The notes beneath the pieces were generated by a model that was given only the letters and a program-made list of their open reading frames with translations, did no database searches and had not been told where the DNA came from. Below, piece after piece: positions 8,954-16,713 of a stretch of 64,000 nucleotides of DNA. Both the position numbers and the translations under genes were made by a program. Where the stretch lies: positions 37,893 to 101,892 of the forward strand of contig DASYQW010000197.1 of NCBI GenBank assembly GCA_036005065.1, in the 5' to 3' direction. The DNA is from Candidatus Methylomirabilota bacterium. GTDB taxonomy: Bacteria; Methylomirabilota; Methylomirabilia; Rokubacteriales; DASRDR01. Within the stretch, counting starts at the first letter, position 1; every line of letters starts with the position of its first letter.

Positions 8954-9757
8954 GTGCTCGCTCAGCGCGCTCTCCTCGCGGTCGTCGCCATCCCGCTGAT
9001 CGTGGCCCTGGTGTGGCTGGCGCCGGCCTGGCTCTTCGCGGCCTTCGTCCTCGTGCTGGCGCTGGTCGCGCAGTGGGAGCTGTACCGGATGTTCGCCCGG
9101 GTCGGTGTGGCGGCCGAGCAGGCGGCCGGGTTCCTCCTGGGGGGGAGCGTCGTCCTGGCCTTCGCGTTCGGAGGATCGCTGCGGCCCTGGCTGGTGTCGC
9201 TGGCGCTCTCGCTGGCGGTGGCCGGCTGCCTCGCGCTGGGGCTGGGCCGCGGGTCCGGGGTGGCGCCCGACTGGGCGGGCATCGCGCTGACGCTGCTCGG
9301 CATCTGCTACTGCGCCTGGCTGCTCGGGCACGCGATCTGGCTCCGGGCCCTCCCGGACGGCGCGGCGCTGACGCTCCTCGTCCTGGGGGTGACCTGGTGC
9401 GGCGAGACCGCCGCCTACTTCGTGGGACGACGCTGGGGCCGGCGCAAGCTCGCGCCGCGGATCAGCCCGGCCAAGACCGTCGAGGGCGCGGTGGCCCAGG
9501 TTCTGGTCTCGGTCGCCGCCGCCCTCCTGACCGTCCGGATGGGTGTGCTCACGCCGTGGCATGCGATCGGGATCGGGCTCACCCTCGGCGTCCTCGCCCA
9601 GGTCGGGGATCTCACCGAGTCCTTTCTCAAGCGCAGCGCCGAGACGAAAGACGCCAGTCGCTTGCTGCCGGGGCACGGCGGGCTGCTCGATCGATTAGAC
9701 TCCTTGCTCTTCAACGTCCCCGCCCTGTATTATTATGTGAAACTTTTTTCCAGCTAG
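8954..9757 (+). CDS. cdsA: Phosphatidate cytidylyltransferase
   Basis: CdsA makes CDP-diacylglycerol from CTP and phosphatidic acid for all membrane phospholipids. The 267-residue protein has several hydrophobic segments through residue 200 and ends with the family signature around KRSAETKDASRLLPGHGG then DRLDSLLF. ISPAKTVEGAVAQVL upstream is also conserved. The GTG at 8954 is the first start after uppS; the N-terminus runs straight into a membrane helix. It is the last gene before a repeat element that separates it from dxr. Confidence 0.93.
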   Translation: MLAQRALLAVVAIPLIVALVWLAPAWLFAAFVLVLALVAQWELYRMFARVGVAAEQAAGFLLGGSVVLAFAFGGSLRPWLVSLALSLAVAGCLALGLGRGSGVAPDWAGIALTLLGICYCAWLLGHAIWLRALPDGAALTLLVLGVTWCGETAAYFVGRRWGRRKLAPRISPAKTVEGAVAQVLVSVAAALLTVRMGVLTPWHAIGIGLTLGVLAQVGDLTESFLKRSAETKDASRLLPGHGGLLDRLDSLLFNVPALYYYVKLFSS

Positions 9758-9816
9758 GACCTTTGGTATTGACCGCGCGCGGCGGGATGTCCGGCCGCCG
9801 CGGGCATGGCGGTCCG

Positions 9817-9882
9817 CTCCGAGCGGCGGCTTTGCCGCCGCCGCGACGGGGGGGCCTCGGGGGGGTCTTCCGAGACCCCCCG
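9817..9882 (+). repeat. Intergenic double-hairpin element, type B, forward, end box missing
   Basis: The scaffold hairpin CGGCGGCTTTGCCGCCG (about 9823-9841) is followed by a type B hairpin at 9858-9882 (CGGGGGGGTC, loop, GACCCCCCG). The TGTCGGAGTAA end box is not found; 9790-9815 is GC-rich without match. The type B hairpin lies 31 bp before the dxr GTG, with CTAG between. Confidence 0.7.
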
Positions 9883-9913
9883 AAGAGCTGGCCGCAGTGA
9901 GGACTAGTCGACC

Positions 9914-11089
9914 GTGAAAAGCGTGACCGTGCTCGGGGCGACGGGGTCCGTCGGCCGACGGACTCTCGAGCTGGTCGGCCATTTCCCCGAGGAGTTCAGG
10001 ATCGCGGGACTGGCCGCGCGGGGCTCGAATCTCCCGCTCCTCATCGAGCAGATCCGGCGGCACCGTCCCGACGCGGTGGCCCTCCTCGATGCCGCCGCGG
10101 TGGCGGCGCTCCAGCGGGAGCTGCCGATCCCGCGCCCCGAGCTCTTGGCCGGCCCCGAAGGCCTGGCGGCGCTGGCCGCCGAGGTGAAGGCCGACATCGT
10201 CGTCTCGGCCCTGGTGGGCGGAGCAGGCCTCCTGCCCACGCTGGCCGCGATCCGGGCCGGGCGGACCGTGGGGCTGGCCAACAAGGAGCCGCTGGTCATG
10301 GCGGGCGCCCTGATGACGGCGGCGGCCCGCGAGCACGGCGTGGCCCTCCTGCCGGTCGACTCCGAGCACAGCGCGATTTTCCAGTGCCTGGCCAGCGCCC
10401 CGGCCCACCAGGTCAAGCGCCTGATCCTGACCGCTTCCGGCGGCCCGTTCGCGGCGGTCTCGCGCGACGCGCTCGAGCAGGTCACGGTGAGCCAGGCCCT
10501 CCAGCATCCGACCTGGCGCATGGGCGCCAAGATCACCATCGACTCGGCGACCCTCATGAACAAGGGGCTCGAGGTCATCGAAGCCCACTGGCTGTTCGGG
10601 ATGCCCTTCGACCGCGTCGACGTCGTGGTCCACCCCCAGTCCATCGTCCACTCGATGGTCGAGTTCATCGATGCCTCCGTGCTCGCCCAACTCGGGATGC
10701 CGGACATGGCTGTCCCCATCCTGTACGCTCTGAGCTATCCCGACCGGCTGCCGTGTCCCGCCCCGGCGCTCGATCTGGTCAAGGTCGGCGCCCTGACCTT
10801 CCAGGCGCCCGACCCCACGCGCTTCCCGTGCCTCGCGCTGGCGCGCGAAGCCGGCCTGGCCGGGGGCGCCGCGCCGGTCGCCCTGAACGCGGCCAACGAG
10901 GTCGCGGTGTCGGCGTTCCTCGACGGCCGCTGCGGGTTCATGGACATCCCGCGTCTGATCGCGAGGGCGCTCGACACCCACGCGGGCATGGGGGTGGACA
11001 GTCTCGAGGCGTGCCTGAAGGTCGATGCGATGGTCCGCCGCTGGGCCCAGGCGGCGCTCGGCGGCGGGACCCAGTCGGCGGAGGCGTGA
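9914..11089 (+). CDS. dxr: 1-deoxy-D-xylulose 5-phosphate reductoisomerase
   Basis: Dxr converts DXP to methylerythritol phosphate, the committed step of the MEP isoprenoid route. The 391-residue protein has the NADPH-binding GATGSVGRRTLELV, GLANKEPLVMAG, the metal-site SEHSAIFQCL, the flexible-loop region HPTWRMGAKITIDSATLMNK, and the second glutamate in GLEVIEAHWLF. The GTG at 9914 fits the family N-terminus. rseP follows 4 bp after the stop and ispG after that, a common isoprenoid and envelope cluster. Confidence 0.96.
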   Translation: MKSVTVLGATGSVGRRTLELVGHFPEEFRIAGLAARGSNLPLLIEQIRRHRPDAVALLDAAAVAALQRELPIPRPELLAGPEGLAALAAEVKADIVVSALVGGAGLLPTLAAIRAGRTVGLANKEPLVMAGALMTAAAREHGVALLPVDSEHSAIFQCLASAPAHQVKRLILTASGGPFAAVSRDALEQVTVSQALQHPTWRMGAKITIDSATLMNKGLEVIEAHWLFGMPFDRVDVVVHPQSIVHSMVEFIDASVLAQLGMPDMAVPILYALSYPDRLPCPAPALDLVKVGALTFQAPDPTRFPCLALAREAGLAGGAAPVALNAANEVAVSAFLDGRCGFMDIPRLIARALDTHAGMGVDSLEACLKVDAMVRRWAQAALGGGTQSAEA

Positions 11090-11093
11090 AAGC

Positions 11094-12581
11094 GTGGCGG
11101 TGGCCCTCGCCGGCGTCCTGACCCTCGCGGGTTTCTCCTGGGCGGTGAGCGGCGTGCTCGCCCAGCTCGTCTCGGGGGGCGGCCCGTCGACCGCGGTCAC
11201 CTACATCGTGAGCGCCCTGGTCGCCCTGGGCGCGCTCATCTTCATTCACGAACTCGGACACTTCCTGGTGGCGAAGGCGTCGGGGGTCGGGGTGGAGCGC
11301 TTTTCGCTCGGCTTCGGGCCCCGGCTCTGGTCCATGCGTCGCGGCGAGACCGAGTACTGCATCTCGATCGTGCCGCTCGGCGGGTACGTGAAGATGGTCG
11401 GGGAGGAGGCCCACGGCGAAGAGGCGATCCATCCCGCGACCGACGTCCCGCGGGAGGTCCGGACTGATCCGCGGAAGTCCTTCGCCCTCAAGCCGCTCTG
11501 GGTCCGAGCCCTGATCGTGTTCGCCGGACCCGGGATGAACTTCGTCCTGGCCGCCGTCATCTTCTCCTTCATCTTCGCGGCCGTCGGGGTCCCGGTCTTC
11601 CCGACCACGGTCGGGCGGGTGCTGCCCGAGTCGGCGGCGGCCCAGGCCGGACTCCAGCCGGGCGACGACATCCTGGCGGTGGACGACCGCCCCGTCCGGC
11701 ACTGGGGCCAGATCGAGGAGCGCGTGGCGCGCTCCGAAGGCCGGCCGCTGGCGCTGACCGTCTCCCGGGACGGAGTCCGGCGGGCGATGACCGTGACGCC
11801 CCGGCGGGTGCCCGCCCGGACGCCGTTCGGCGAGCCGACCGAGGTCTGGAGCCTGGGGACCGGCCCGTATTTCCCGCCGGTCGTGGGAGAAGTGCAGCCG
11901 GGGATGCCCGCCGCCGAGGCGGGACTCCAGCCCCGCGACCGCATCGTCGCCCTCGACGGCCGACCCGTCGGGACGTGGGACGAGCTGGCCGAGACGATCT
12001 CGAAGATGCCCGGCCGGCCGGTCGCGCTGACCATCGAGCGGAGCGGACAGCGGTTGGAGACCTCGGTCACGCCGCGGGCGGTGACCGAGCGGGATCCGTT
12101 GGGCAACGAGACCCAGGTCGGCCGGATCGGCATCGCCCGGGCATCGTCCCAGACCTTCCTCCGCTCGGATCCGATCACCGCGCTCGGGCAGGGCATCCAG
12201 CGGACCTGGGACGTGACCGCGCTGACGGTGGTGTCGATCTGGAAGCTGGTGACCGGCACCATCCCGGCGTCCAACATCGGCGGGCCGCTCCAGATCAGCA
12301 TGGCGGCTGGCCAGCAGGCCCAGCAGGGCTTGGTTGCCTACGCGTTCTTCGTGGCGCTGATCAGCGTGAACCTGGCCATCCTGAACCTGCTGCCGGTCCC
12401 GATGCTGGACGGCGGCCACCTCCTCTTCTTCGCCATCGAGGGCGTGCAGGGGCGGCCCCTGTCCGTGCGCAAGCGGGAGCTGGCGCAGCAGATTGGCTTG
12501 GCCCTCCTGATGCTCCTGATGGTGTTCGCCCTCTTCAACGACCTCTCGCGGCTGCTGCCCGTCAGCAAGCTGTTCAAATAG
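11094..12581 (+). CDS. rseP: RIP zinc metalloprotease with two PDZ domains (site-2 protease)
   Basis: This inner-membrane protease cleaves transmembrane substrates such as anti-sigma factors. The zinc motif HELGH lies in the first conserved membrane helix (about residues 52-56), and the second active-site motif is NLLPVPMLDGGH near the C-terminus. Two PDZ domains lie between (around 175-250 and 265-350), each with an AGLQPxD core. The GTG at 11094 has GGAGG nine bases upstream. With 495 residues it is longer than E. coli RseP (450), mainly by an N-terminal hydrophobic extension that may be an extra membrane helix. Confidence 0.94.
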   Translation: MAVALAGVLTLAGFSWAVSGVLAQLVSGGGPSTAVTYIVSALVALGALIFIHELGHFLVAKASGVGVERFSLGFGPRLWSMRRGETEYCISIVPLGGYVKMVGEEAHGEEAIHPATDVPREVRTDPRKSFALKPLWVRALIVFAGPGMNFVLAAVIFSFIFAAVGVPVFPTTVGRVLPESAAAQAGLQPGDDILAVDDRPVRHWGQIEERVARSEGRPLALTVSRDGVRRAMTVTPRRVPARTPFGEPTEVWSLGTGPYFPPVVGEVQPGMPAAEAGLQPRDRIVALDGRPVGTWDELAETISKMPGRPVALTIERSGQRLETSVTPRAVTERDPLGNETQVGRIGIARASSQTFLRSDPITALGQGIQRTWDVTALTVVSIWKLVTGTIPASNIGGPLQISMAAGQQAQQGLVAYAFFVALISVNLAILNLLPVPMLDGGHLLFFAIEGVQGRPLSVRKRELAQQIGLALLMLLMVFALFNDLSRLLPVSKLFK

Positions 12582-12589
12582 AGGGATTC

Positions 12590-13708
12590 ATGACGACCAC
12601 TCCGGTCCAGCTCGGCCCCCGTCGCCGGGCTCGGCCCCTGCAGCTCGGCAAGGTGGAGGTCGGGGGCGACGCCCTCATCACGGTGCAGTCCATGACCAAG
12701 ACCGACACCCGCAACGTCGAGGCCACCGTCGACCAGATCTGGGCGCTGGAGGCAGCCGGCTGCGAGATCGTGCGGGTCGCGGTGCCGGTCAAAGAGGCGG
12801 CCGAGAAGCTGGCGGCGATCAAGAAGCAGATCCGGATCCCGCTGGTGGCCGACATCCATTTCAACTACAAGCTCGCGCTGAAGGCGCTCGAGCAGGGAGT
12901 CGACGGGCTCCGTCTCAATCCGGGCAACATCGGCGGCAAGCAATTCGTGATGGAGGTCGTCAACCTCGCCAAGGAGCGGCGCATCCCCATCCGCATCGGC
13001 GTGAACGCCGGGTCGCTCGAGAAGGACCTCCTGGCGCGCGACAACGGCCCCACCGCCCGTGGCATGGTCGATTCGGCCCTCCGGCACATCCGGATCCTGG
13101 AGGACTGCGGCTACCCCGAGATGAAGATCTCGCTGAAGGCCTCCGATCCGGCGATGATGATCGAGGCCTACCGGCTGCTGGCCGACCAGGTGGACTACCC
13201 GTTCCATCTCGGCGTCACCGAGGCCGGGACGCCCACGATCGGCGCCATCAAGTCGGCGGTCGGCATCGGGACGCTGCTGGCGGAGGGGATCGGCGACACC
13301 ATCCGGGTCTCGCTGTCGGCCGACCCCGTCGAGGAAGTGCGGGTCGGCCTCGAGATCCTGAAGGCCCTCGGGCTCCGGACGCAGGGCATCACCTTCGTCT
13401 CCTGCCCGGGCTGCGGGCGGATGGACGTGGATCTGGTGGGGCTGGCGGCGGCCGTGGAGAAGCGGCTCCAGGGGCTCAACAAGAACGTGCACGTGGCGGT
13501 GATGGGGTGTGAGGTCAACGGTCCCGGCGAGGCGCGGGGCGCCGACGTCGGCGTGGCCGGCGGCCGCGGCATCGGCCTCATCTTCCGCAAGGGCGAGGTC
13601 GTGCGGAAGGTGCCCGAGGCCCAGATCGTGGACGCGTTGTGGGAGGAGGCCCAGATCTTCCTCGCCGAGCAGGAGGCGGCGGAGAAGGCCGTCCGCGCGG
13701 ACGACTAG
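12590..13708 (+). CDS. ispG: (E)-4-hydroxy-3-methylbut-2-enyl-diphosphate synthase
   Basis: IspG carries out the penultimate MEP-pathway step using a [4Fe-4S] cluster. The cluster cysteines are seen in SCPGCGR (about C272 and C275) and MGCEVNGPGEA (about C307). The N-terminal TIM barrel has ITVQSMTKTDTRN and LVADIHFNYKLAL. The 372-residue length fits the short bacterial type without an insert. The ATG lies 8 bp after rseP. The stop is 5 bp before the TGTCGGAGTAA box of a repeat element. Confidence 0.96.
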   Translation: MTTTPVQLGPRRRARPLQLGKVEVGGDALITVQSMTKTDTRNVEATVDQIWALEAAGCEIVRVAVPVKEAAEKLAAIKKQIRIPLVADIHFNYKLALKALEQGVDGLRLNPGNIGGKQFVMEVVNLAKERRIPIRIGVNAGSLEKDLLARDNGPTARGMVDSALRHIRILEDCGYPEMKISLKASDPAMMIEAYRLLADQVDYPFHLGVTEAGTPTIGAIKSAVGIGTLLAEGIGDTIRVSLSADPVEEVRVGLEILKALGLRTQGITFVSCPGCGRMDVDLVGLAAAVEKRLQGLNKNVHVAVMGCEVNGPGEARGADVGVAGGRGIGLIFRKGEVVRKVPEAQIVDALWEEAQIFLAEQEAAEKAVRADD

Positions 13709-13713
13709 GCGCG

Positions 13714-13847
13714 TGTCGGAGTAATCAGCGGCCGATGACCCCAATCACGGAATGCGTCGAGTAGCGTCAGAGCGGCGGCTTCGCCGCCGCCACCCTCCTC
13801 GGGGGAGGTTTCGGAGGGGGCCGTGGAGGCCCCCTCCGATGAACTAG
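13714..13847 (+). repeat. Intergenic double-hairpin element, type A, forward
   Basis: The end box TGTCGGAGTAA is at 13714-13724. The scaffold hairpin (GCGGCGGCTTCGCCGCCGC) is at 13772-13790. The type A hairpin, TCGGAGGGGGCC plus loop plus GGCCCCCTCCGA, is at 13811-13839, and CTAG closes the unit at 13844-13847. It fills almost the whole gap between ispG and the ferredoxin gene; its end lies 5 bp before that ATG. Confidence 0.8.
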
Positions 13848-13852
13848 GCGGC

Positions 13853-14191
13853 ATGGGTCAGTACGAGAAGCACGTCTTCGTGTGCACGACCGGGAGCACC
13901 TGCCCGACGCAGGGTGACACCGACGCCTACGTGAAGTACATGCGCGCGGAGATCGCCAAGGCGGGCCTCCACGTCCAGATTCGGATCAACAAATCGGGCT
14001 GCTTCTCCCAGTGCGGCAACGGCCCGATGATCGTCGTCTATCCGGAAGACGTCTGGTACGCCGGGATCCGAGCCGAGGACCTGCCGGAGATCGTCCAGTC
14101 CCACCTCATCGGAGGGAAGCCCGTCGAGCGCCTCCGCTACCGCCCGGGCAAGCCCGGTCCCAACGTCATCGTCGCCAAAGACAGGCACTGA
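13853..14191 (+). CDS. Thioredoxin-like [2Fe-2S] ferredoxin
   Basis: The 112-residue protein has two cysteines near the N-terminus in VCTTGSTCPTQG (about C11 and C17) and two in KSGCFSQCGNGP. This is the pattern of thioredoxin-fold [2Fe-2S] ferredoxins (the Aquifex/Azotobacter Fd and NuoE-like fold). PMIVVYPEDVWY after the second pair is also typical. It is likely a soluble electron carrier. It follows ispG, a cluster enzyme needing two electrons, so donation to IspG is conceivable but only an inference from position. No clear ribosome site is seen; the repeat element occupies the upstream region. Confidence 0.88.
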   Translation: MGQYEKHVFVCTTGSTCPTQGDTDAYVKYMRAEIAKAGLHVQIRINKSGCFSQCGNGPMIVVYPEDVWYAGIRAEDLPEIVQSHLIGGKPVERLRYRPGKPGPNVIVAKDRH

Positions 14192-14229
14192 GTCTCCGGC
14201 TCTCACTGCGCACCCCTCCCGCGACTGCC

Positions 14230-15933
14230 ATGCGCTGGAGCACGTCGTTCATCCCGACCCTCCGTGAGGACCCGGCCGACGCCGAAGCCGTGAGCCATCG
14301 GCTGATGGTCCGGGCCGGGCTCGTCCGCCAGCTCACCGCCGGGATCTACGTCTACCTGCCGCTCGGCCAGCGCGTCATCGACCGCGTCAACGCCATCATC
14401 CGGGAAGAGATGAACGCGATCGGCGGCCAGGAGATCACGATGCCGGTGCTGCATCCGGCCGAGCTCTGGCAGCAGAGCGGGCGCTGGTACGACATCAAGG
14501 ACGAGATGTTCCGCCTGAAGGACCGCCACGGCCGCGACCTCTGCCTCGGCATGACCCACGAGGAAGTGGTGGCCTGGCTGGCCGCCAAGGAGATCCGATC
14601 GTACCGGGAGCTACCCCAGGTCTGGTATCAGATCCAGACCAAGGAGCGGGACGAGGCGCGACCCCGCTCCGGCGTCCTCCGCACGCGCGAGTTCTGGATG
14701 AAGGACGCCTATACCCTCGATGTCGACGAAGCGGGTCTGGCCAAGGCCTACGACCTCCAGAAGGAGGCGTACATCCGGATCTTCCAGCGCTGCGGCCTCC
14801 GCGTCCACGTCGTCGAGTCGGACCCCGGGATGATGGGCGGGCTCGGCGCCCACGAGTTCATGGCGCCGAGCGCGGCCGGCGAGGACGACATCGCGCTGTG
14901 CGAGGGGTGCGGCTACGCGGCCAACCTCGAGCTGGCGGGCTCCCGCCCGGCGGCGCCGAGCTTCCGGGACTCTTCGCGGGAGGAGGTGGCCACGCCCGGC
15001 GTGCGCACGATCGCCGACGTCTGCGCCCTCCTCGAGGTAGAGCCGGCGCTCACGCTCAAGACGCTCGTCTTCGTGGCGAAGGCCGGCCCTGTCCTGGCCC
15101 TGGTGCGCGGGGACCAGCAGGTGCACGAGAAGAAGCTGACCCGCGTCCTGGGAGGCGAGGTCCGCCCCGCCCACCCCGATGAAGTGCAGGAGGCGCTCGG
15201 CGCGCCGGTCGGTTCGGTGGGCCCGGTCGGGGCCAGGCTCCCCATCGTCGCGGACGAGACGCTCCGGGAGGGCGTCTACGTCTGCGGGGCGAACCGGGAG
15301 GGGTTCCACTGGAAGGGGATCCGCCCCGGACGCGACTTCACGGTGACGCAGTACGCCGACATCCACGCGGCCCAGGCTGGCGAGGGGTGCCCCCGCTGCG
15401 GGAAGGCCCTTCGGGTCGAGCGCGTGATCGAGGTCGGCAACATCTTCAAGCTCGGCACGAAGTACTCGGTGCCACTCAAGGCCGTCTACCTCGACGAGCG
15501 GGGTCAGGAGCGGCCGATCGTCATGGGATCCTACGGCATCGGCCCGGCGCGGATCGCCGCCGCGGCCATCGAGCAGCGCCACGATGCCGACGGGATCGTG
15601 TGGCCCTGGTCGATCGCGCCCTCCCACGTCCACGTGCTTCCCGTGAATGTGAAGGACGGCGGCGTCCGCGACACCGCCGAGCGCCTCTACCGAGAGCTCC
15701 GAGAGGCCGGCTTCGACGTCCTCCTCGACGACCGGGACGAGCGCCCCGGCGTCAAGTTCAAGGATGCGGACCTCCTCGGGATCCCCCTGCGGGTCACGGT
15801 GGGGGCGCTCCTCGCCAAGGAGGGCCGGGTCGAGGTACGGGCCCGGCGGGACAGGCAGGACGTCAAGGTCCCGCCGGCCGAAGTGAGCGCGACCGTGAAG
15901 GATCTGGCTCGCCGCCTCGCCGAGGCGCCCTAG
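14230..15933 (+). CDS. proS: Prolyl-tRNA synthetase, bacterial type with editing domain
   Basis: ProS charges tRNA-Pro and clears misacylated Ala-tRNA. The 567-residue protein shows class II motif 1 (VNAIIREEMNAIGGQEI), motif 2 with TREFWMKDAY, the inserted YbaK-like editing domain (about residues 220-390), motif 3 (GSYGIGPARI) and an anticodon-binding domain at the end. This is the E. coli-like arrangement. The ATG at 14230 fits the family start (MRWSTSFIPTLRE); it has no good ribosome site. The frame is open upstream but overlaps the ferredoxin gene. Confidence 0.96.
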   Translation: MRWSTSFIPTLREDPADAEAVSHRLMVRAGLVRQLTAGIYVYLPLGQRVIDRVNAIIREEMNAIGGQEITMPVLHPAELWQQSGRWYDIKDEMFRLKDRHGRDLCLGMTHEEVVAWLAAKEIRSYRELPQVWYQIQTKERDEARPRSGVLRTREFWMKDAYTLDVDEAGLAKAYDLQKEAYIRIFQRCGLRVHVVESDPGMMGGLGAHEFMAPSAAGEDDIALCEGCGYAANLELAGSRPAAPSFRDSSREEVATPGVRTIADVCALLEVEPALTLKTLVFVAKAGPVLALVRGDQQVHEKKLTRVLGGEVRPAHPDEVQEALGAPVGSVGPVGARLPIVADETLREGVYVCGANREGFHWKGIRPGRDFTVTQYADIHAAQAGEGCPRCGKALRVERVIEVGNIFKLGTKYSVPLKAVYLDERGQERPIVMGSYGIGPARIAAAAIEQRHDADGIVWPWSIAPSHVHVLPVNVKDGGVRDTAERLYRELREAGFDVLLDDRDERPGVKFKDADLLGIPLRVTVGALLAKEGRVEVRARRDRQDVKVPPAEVSATVKDLARRLAEAP

Positions 15934-16056
15934 GCTCTTCGGGGGGGTCTGGGAAGACCCCCCGATGCCCCCCCTCGGTTGCGGCGGCACAGCCGCCGCT
16001 CGGAGCGCTGCTCGACGCATCGCCCGCGCGGGGCGAGCTGCCGGGTTACTCCGACA
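15930..16056 (-). repeat. Intergenic double-hairpin element, type B, reverse
   Basis: Read on the minus strand: end box TGTCGGAGTAA (16056-16046), scaffold hairpin at about 15981-15999 with loop GTG, and type B hairpin at about 15940-15964. CTAG at the gene end (15930-15933) contains the proS stop codon. With the forward copy at 13714 it brackets the ferredoxin-proS pair with the large hairpins facing inwards. Confidence 0.8.
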
Positions 16057-16132
16057 CGCCCCGAGCTAGGCCCTCGGGTCGTCGAATCCCGGGCTCACTT
16101 CCCGGGACCTTCCCCCCGCTGACCTTCCACGG

Positions 16133-16173
16133 TATACTGTGCTGTTGGTAAAGTGGGCTTCGCCCACTTTTTT
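16133..16173 (+). promoter_or_regulatory. Candidate rimP-nusA operon promoter and leader hairpin
   Basis: TATACT (16133-16138) is a strong -10 box; no good -35 is seen at 16-18 bp. Twelve bases later a perfect 9-bp stem (AAAGTGGGC at 16150-16158 pairing with 16162-16170, loop TTC) is followed by three more T residues, so it looks like an intrinsic terminator at the very start of the transcript. A rimP leader structure is known in enterobacteria; whether this is related is unproven. It could serve as an attenuator, or stop read-through from proS. Confidence 0.5.
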
Positions 16174-16213
16174 CGTTGAGTGAGCGCAAGTTAGCATCAG
16201 CGGAGGTGTCCAA

Positions 16214-16699
16214 GTGTCGGTCGGGACGGGGACGCGTCCTCTCACGGAGGCCATCGAGACCCTGGCGGCGCCGGTCATCCGCGCCCACGGGCTCATCCTG
16301 GTCGACGTGGATCTCCGCGGCAGCGGGCGACGCAGCGTGCTCCGATTCTTCATCGACAGGCCCGGTGGCGTGTCGATCAGCGACTGCCAGCGCTTCAGCG
16401 CCGAGATCGGCGATCTTCTGGATGCGGAGAACCTCCTGCCGGAGAGCTACGACCTCGAGGTCTCCTCTCCGGGGCTCGACCGCGAGCTCAAGAAGGACCG
16501 CGAGCTCCGCTGGGCGATGGGGCGGCAGGTGCGCGTCTTCGCGCGGGAGCCGGTCGAGGGGCAGCGCGAGTTCGTCGGGCGGCTGCGGGAGGTCGCGGAG
16601 GGCTTCTTGACCCTGGCGGAGGCGTCAGGTCCGCGCCAGATCCCCCGGGCGCTCCTCACGAAGGTGCGCCTGGAGGTGGAGCCCGTGCGCTCCGCCTGA
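16214..16699 (+). CDS. rimP: Ribosome maturation factor RimP
   Basis: RimP helps assemble the 30S subunit. The 161-residue protein has the N-terminal alpha-beta domain with LILVDVDLRGSGRRSVLRFF and DCQRFSAEIGDLLD, then YDLEVSSPGLDRELKK, the most conserved family motif, followed by a small C-terminal beta domain. The GTG at 16214 has GGAGG seven bases upstream. It opens the classical rimP-nusA-infB operon, with nusA 14 bp downstream. Confidence 0.94.
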   Translation: MSVGTGTRPLTEAIETLAAPVIRAHGLILVDVDLRGSGRRSVLRFFIDRPGGVSISDCQRFSAEIGDLLDAENLLPESYDLEVSSPGLDRELKKDRELRWAMGRQVRVFAREPVEGQREFVGRLREVAEGFLTLAEASGPRQIPRALLTKVRLEVEPVRSA

Positions 16700-16713
16700 G
16701 CCGGGAGGTCCAC

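Noticed and set aside
16070..16120. Possible tRNA T-arm (GTCGAATCCCGGG)
   Set aside because: No acceptor stem, anticodon arm or CCA-like end can be folded around it.
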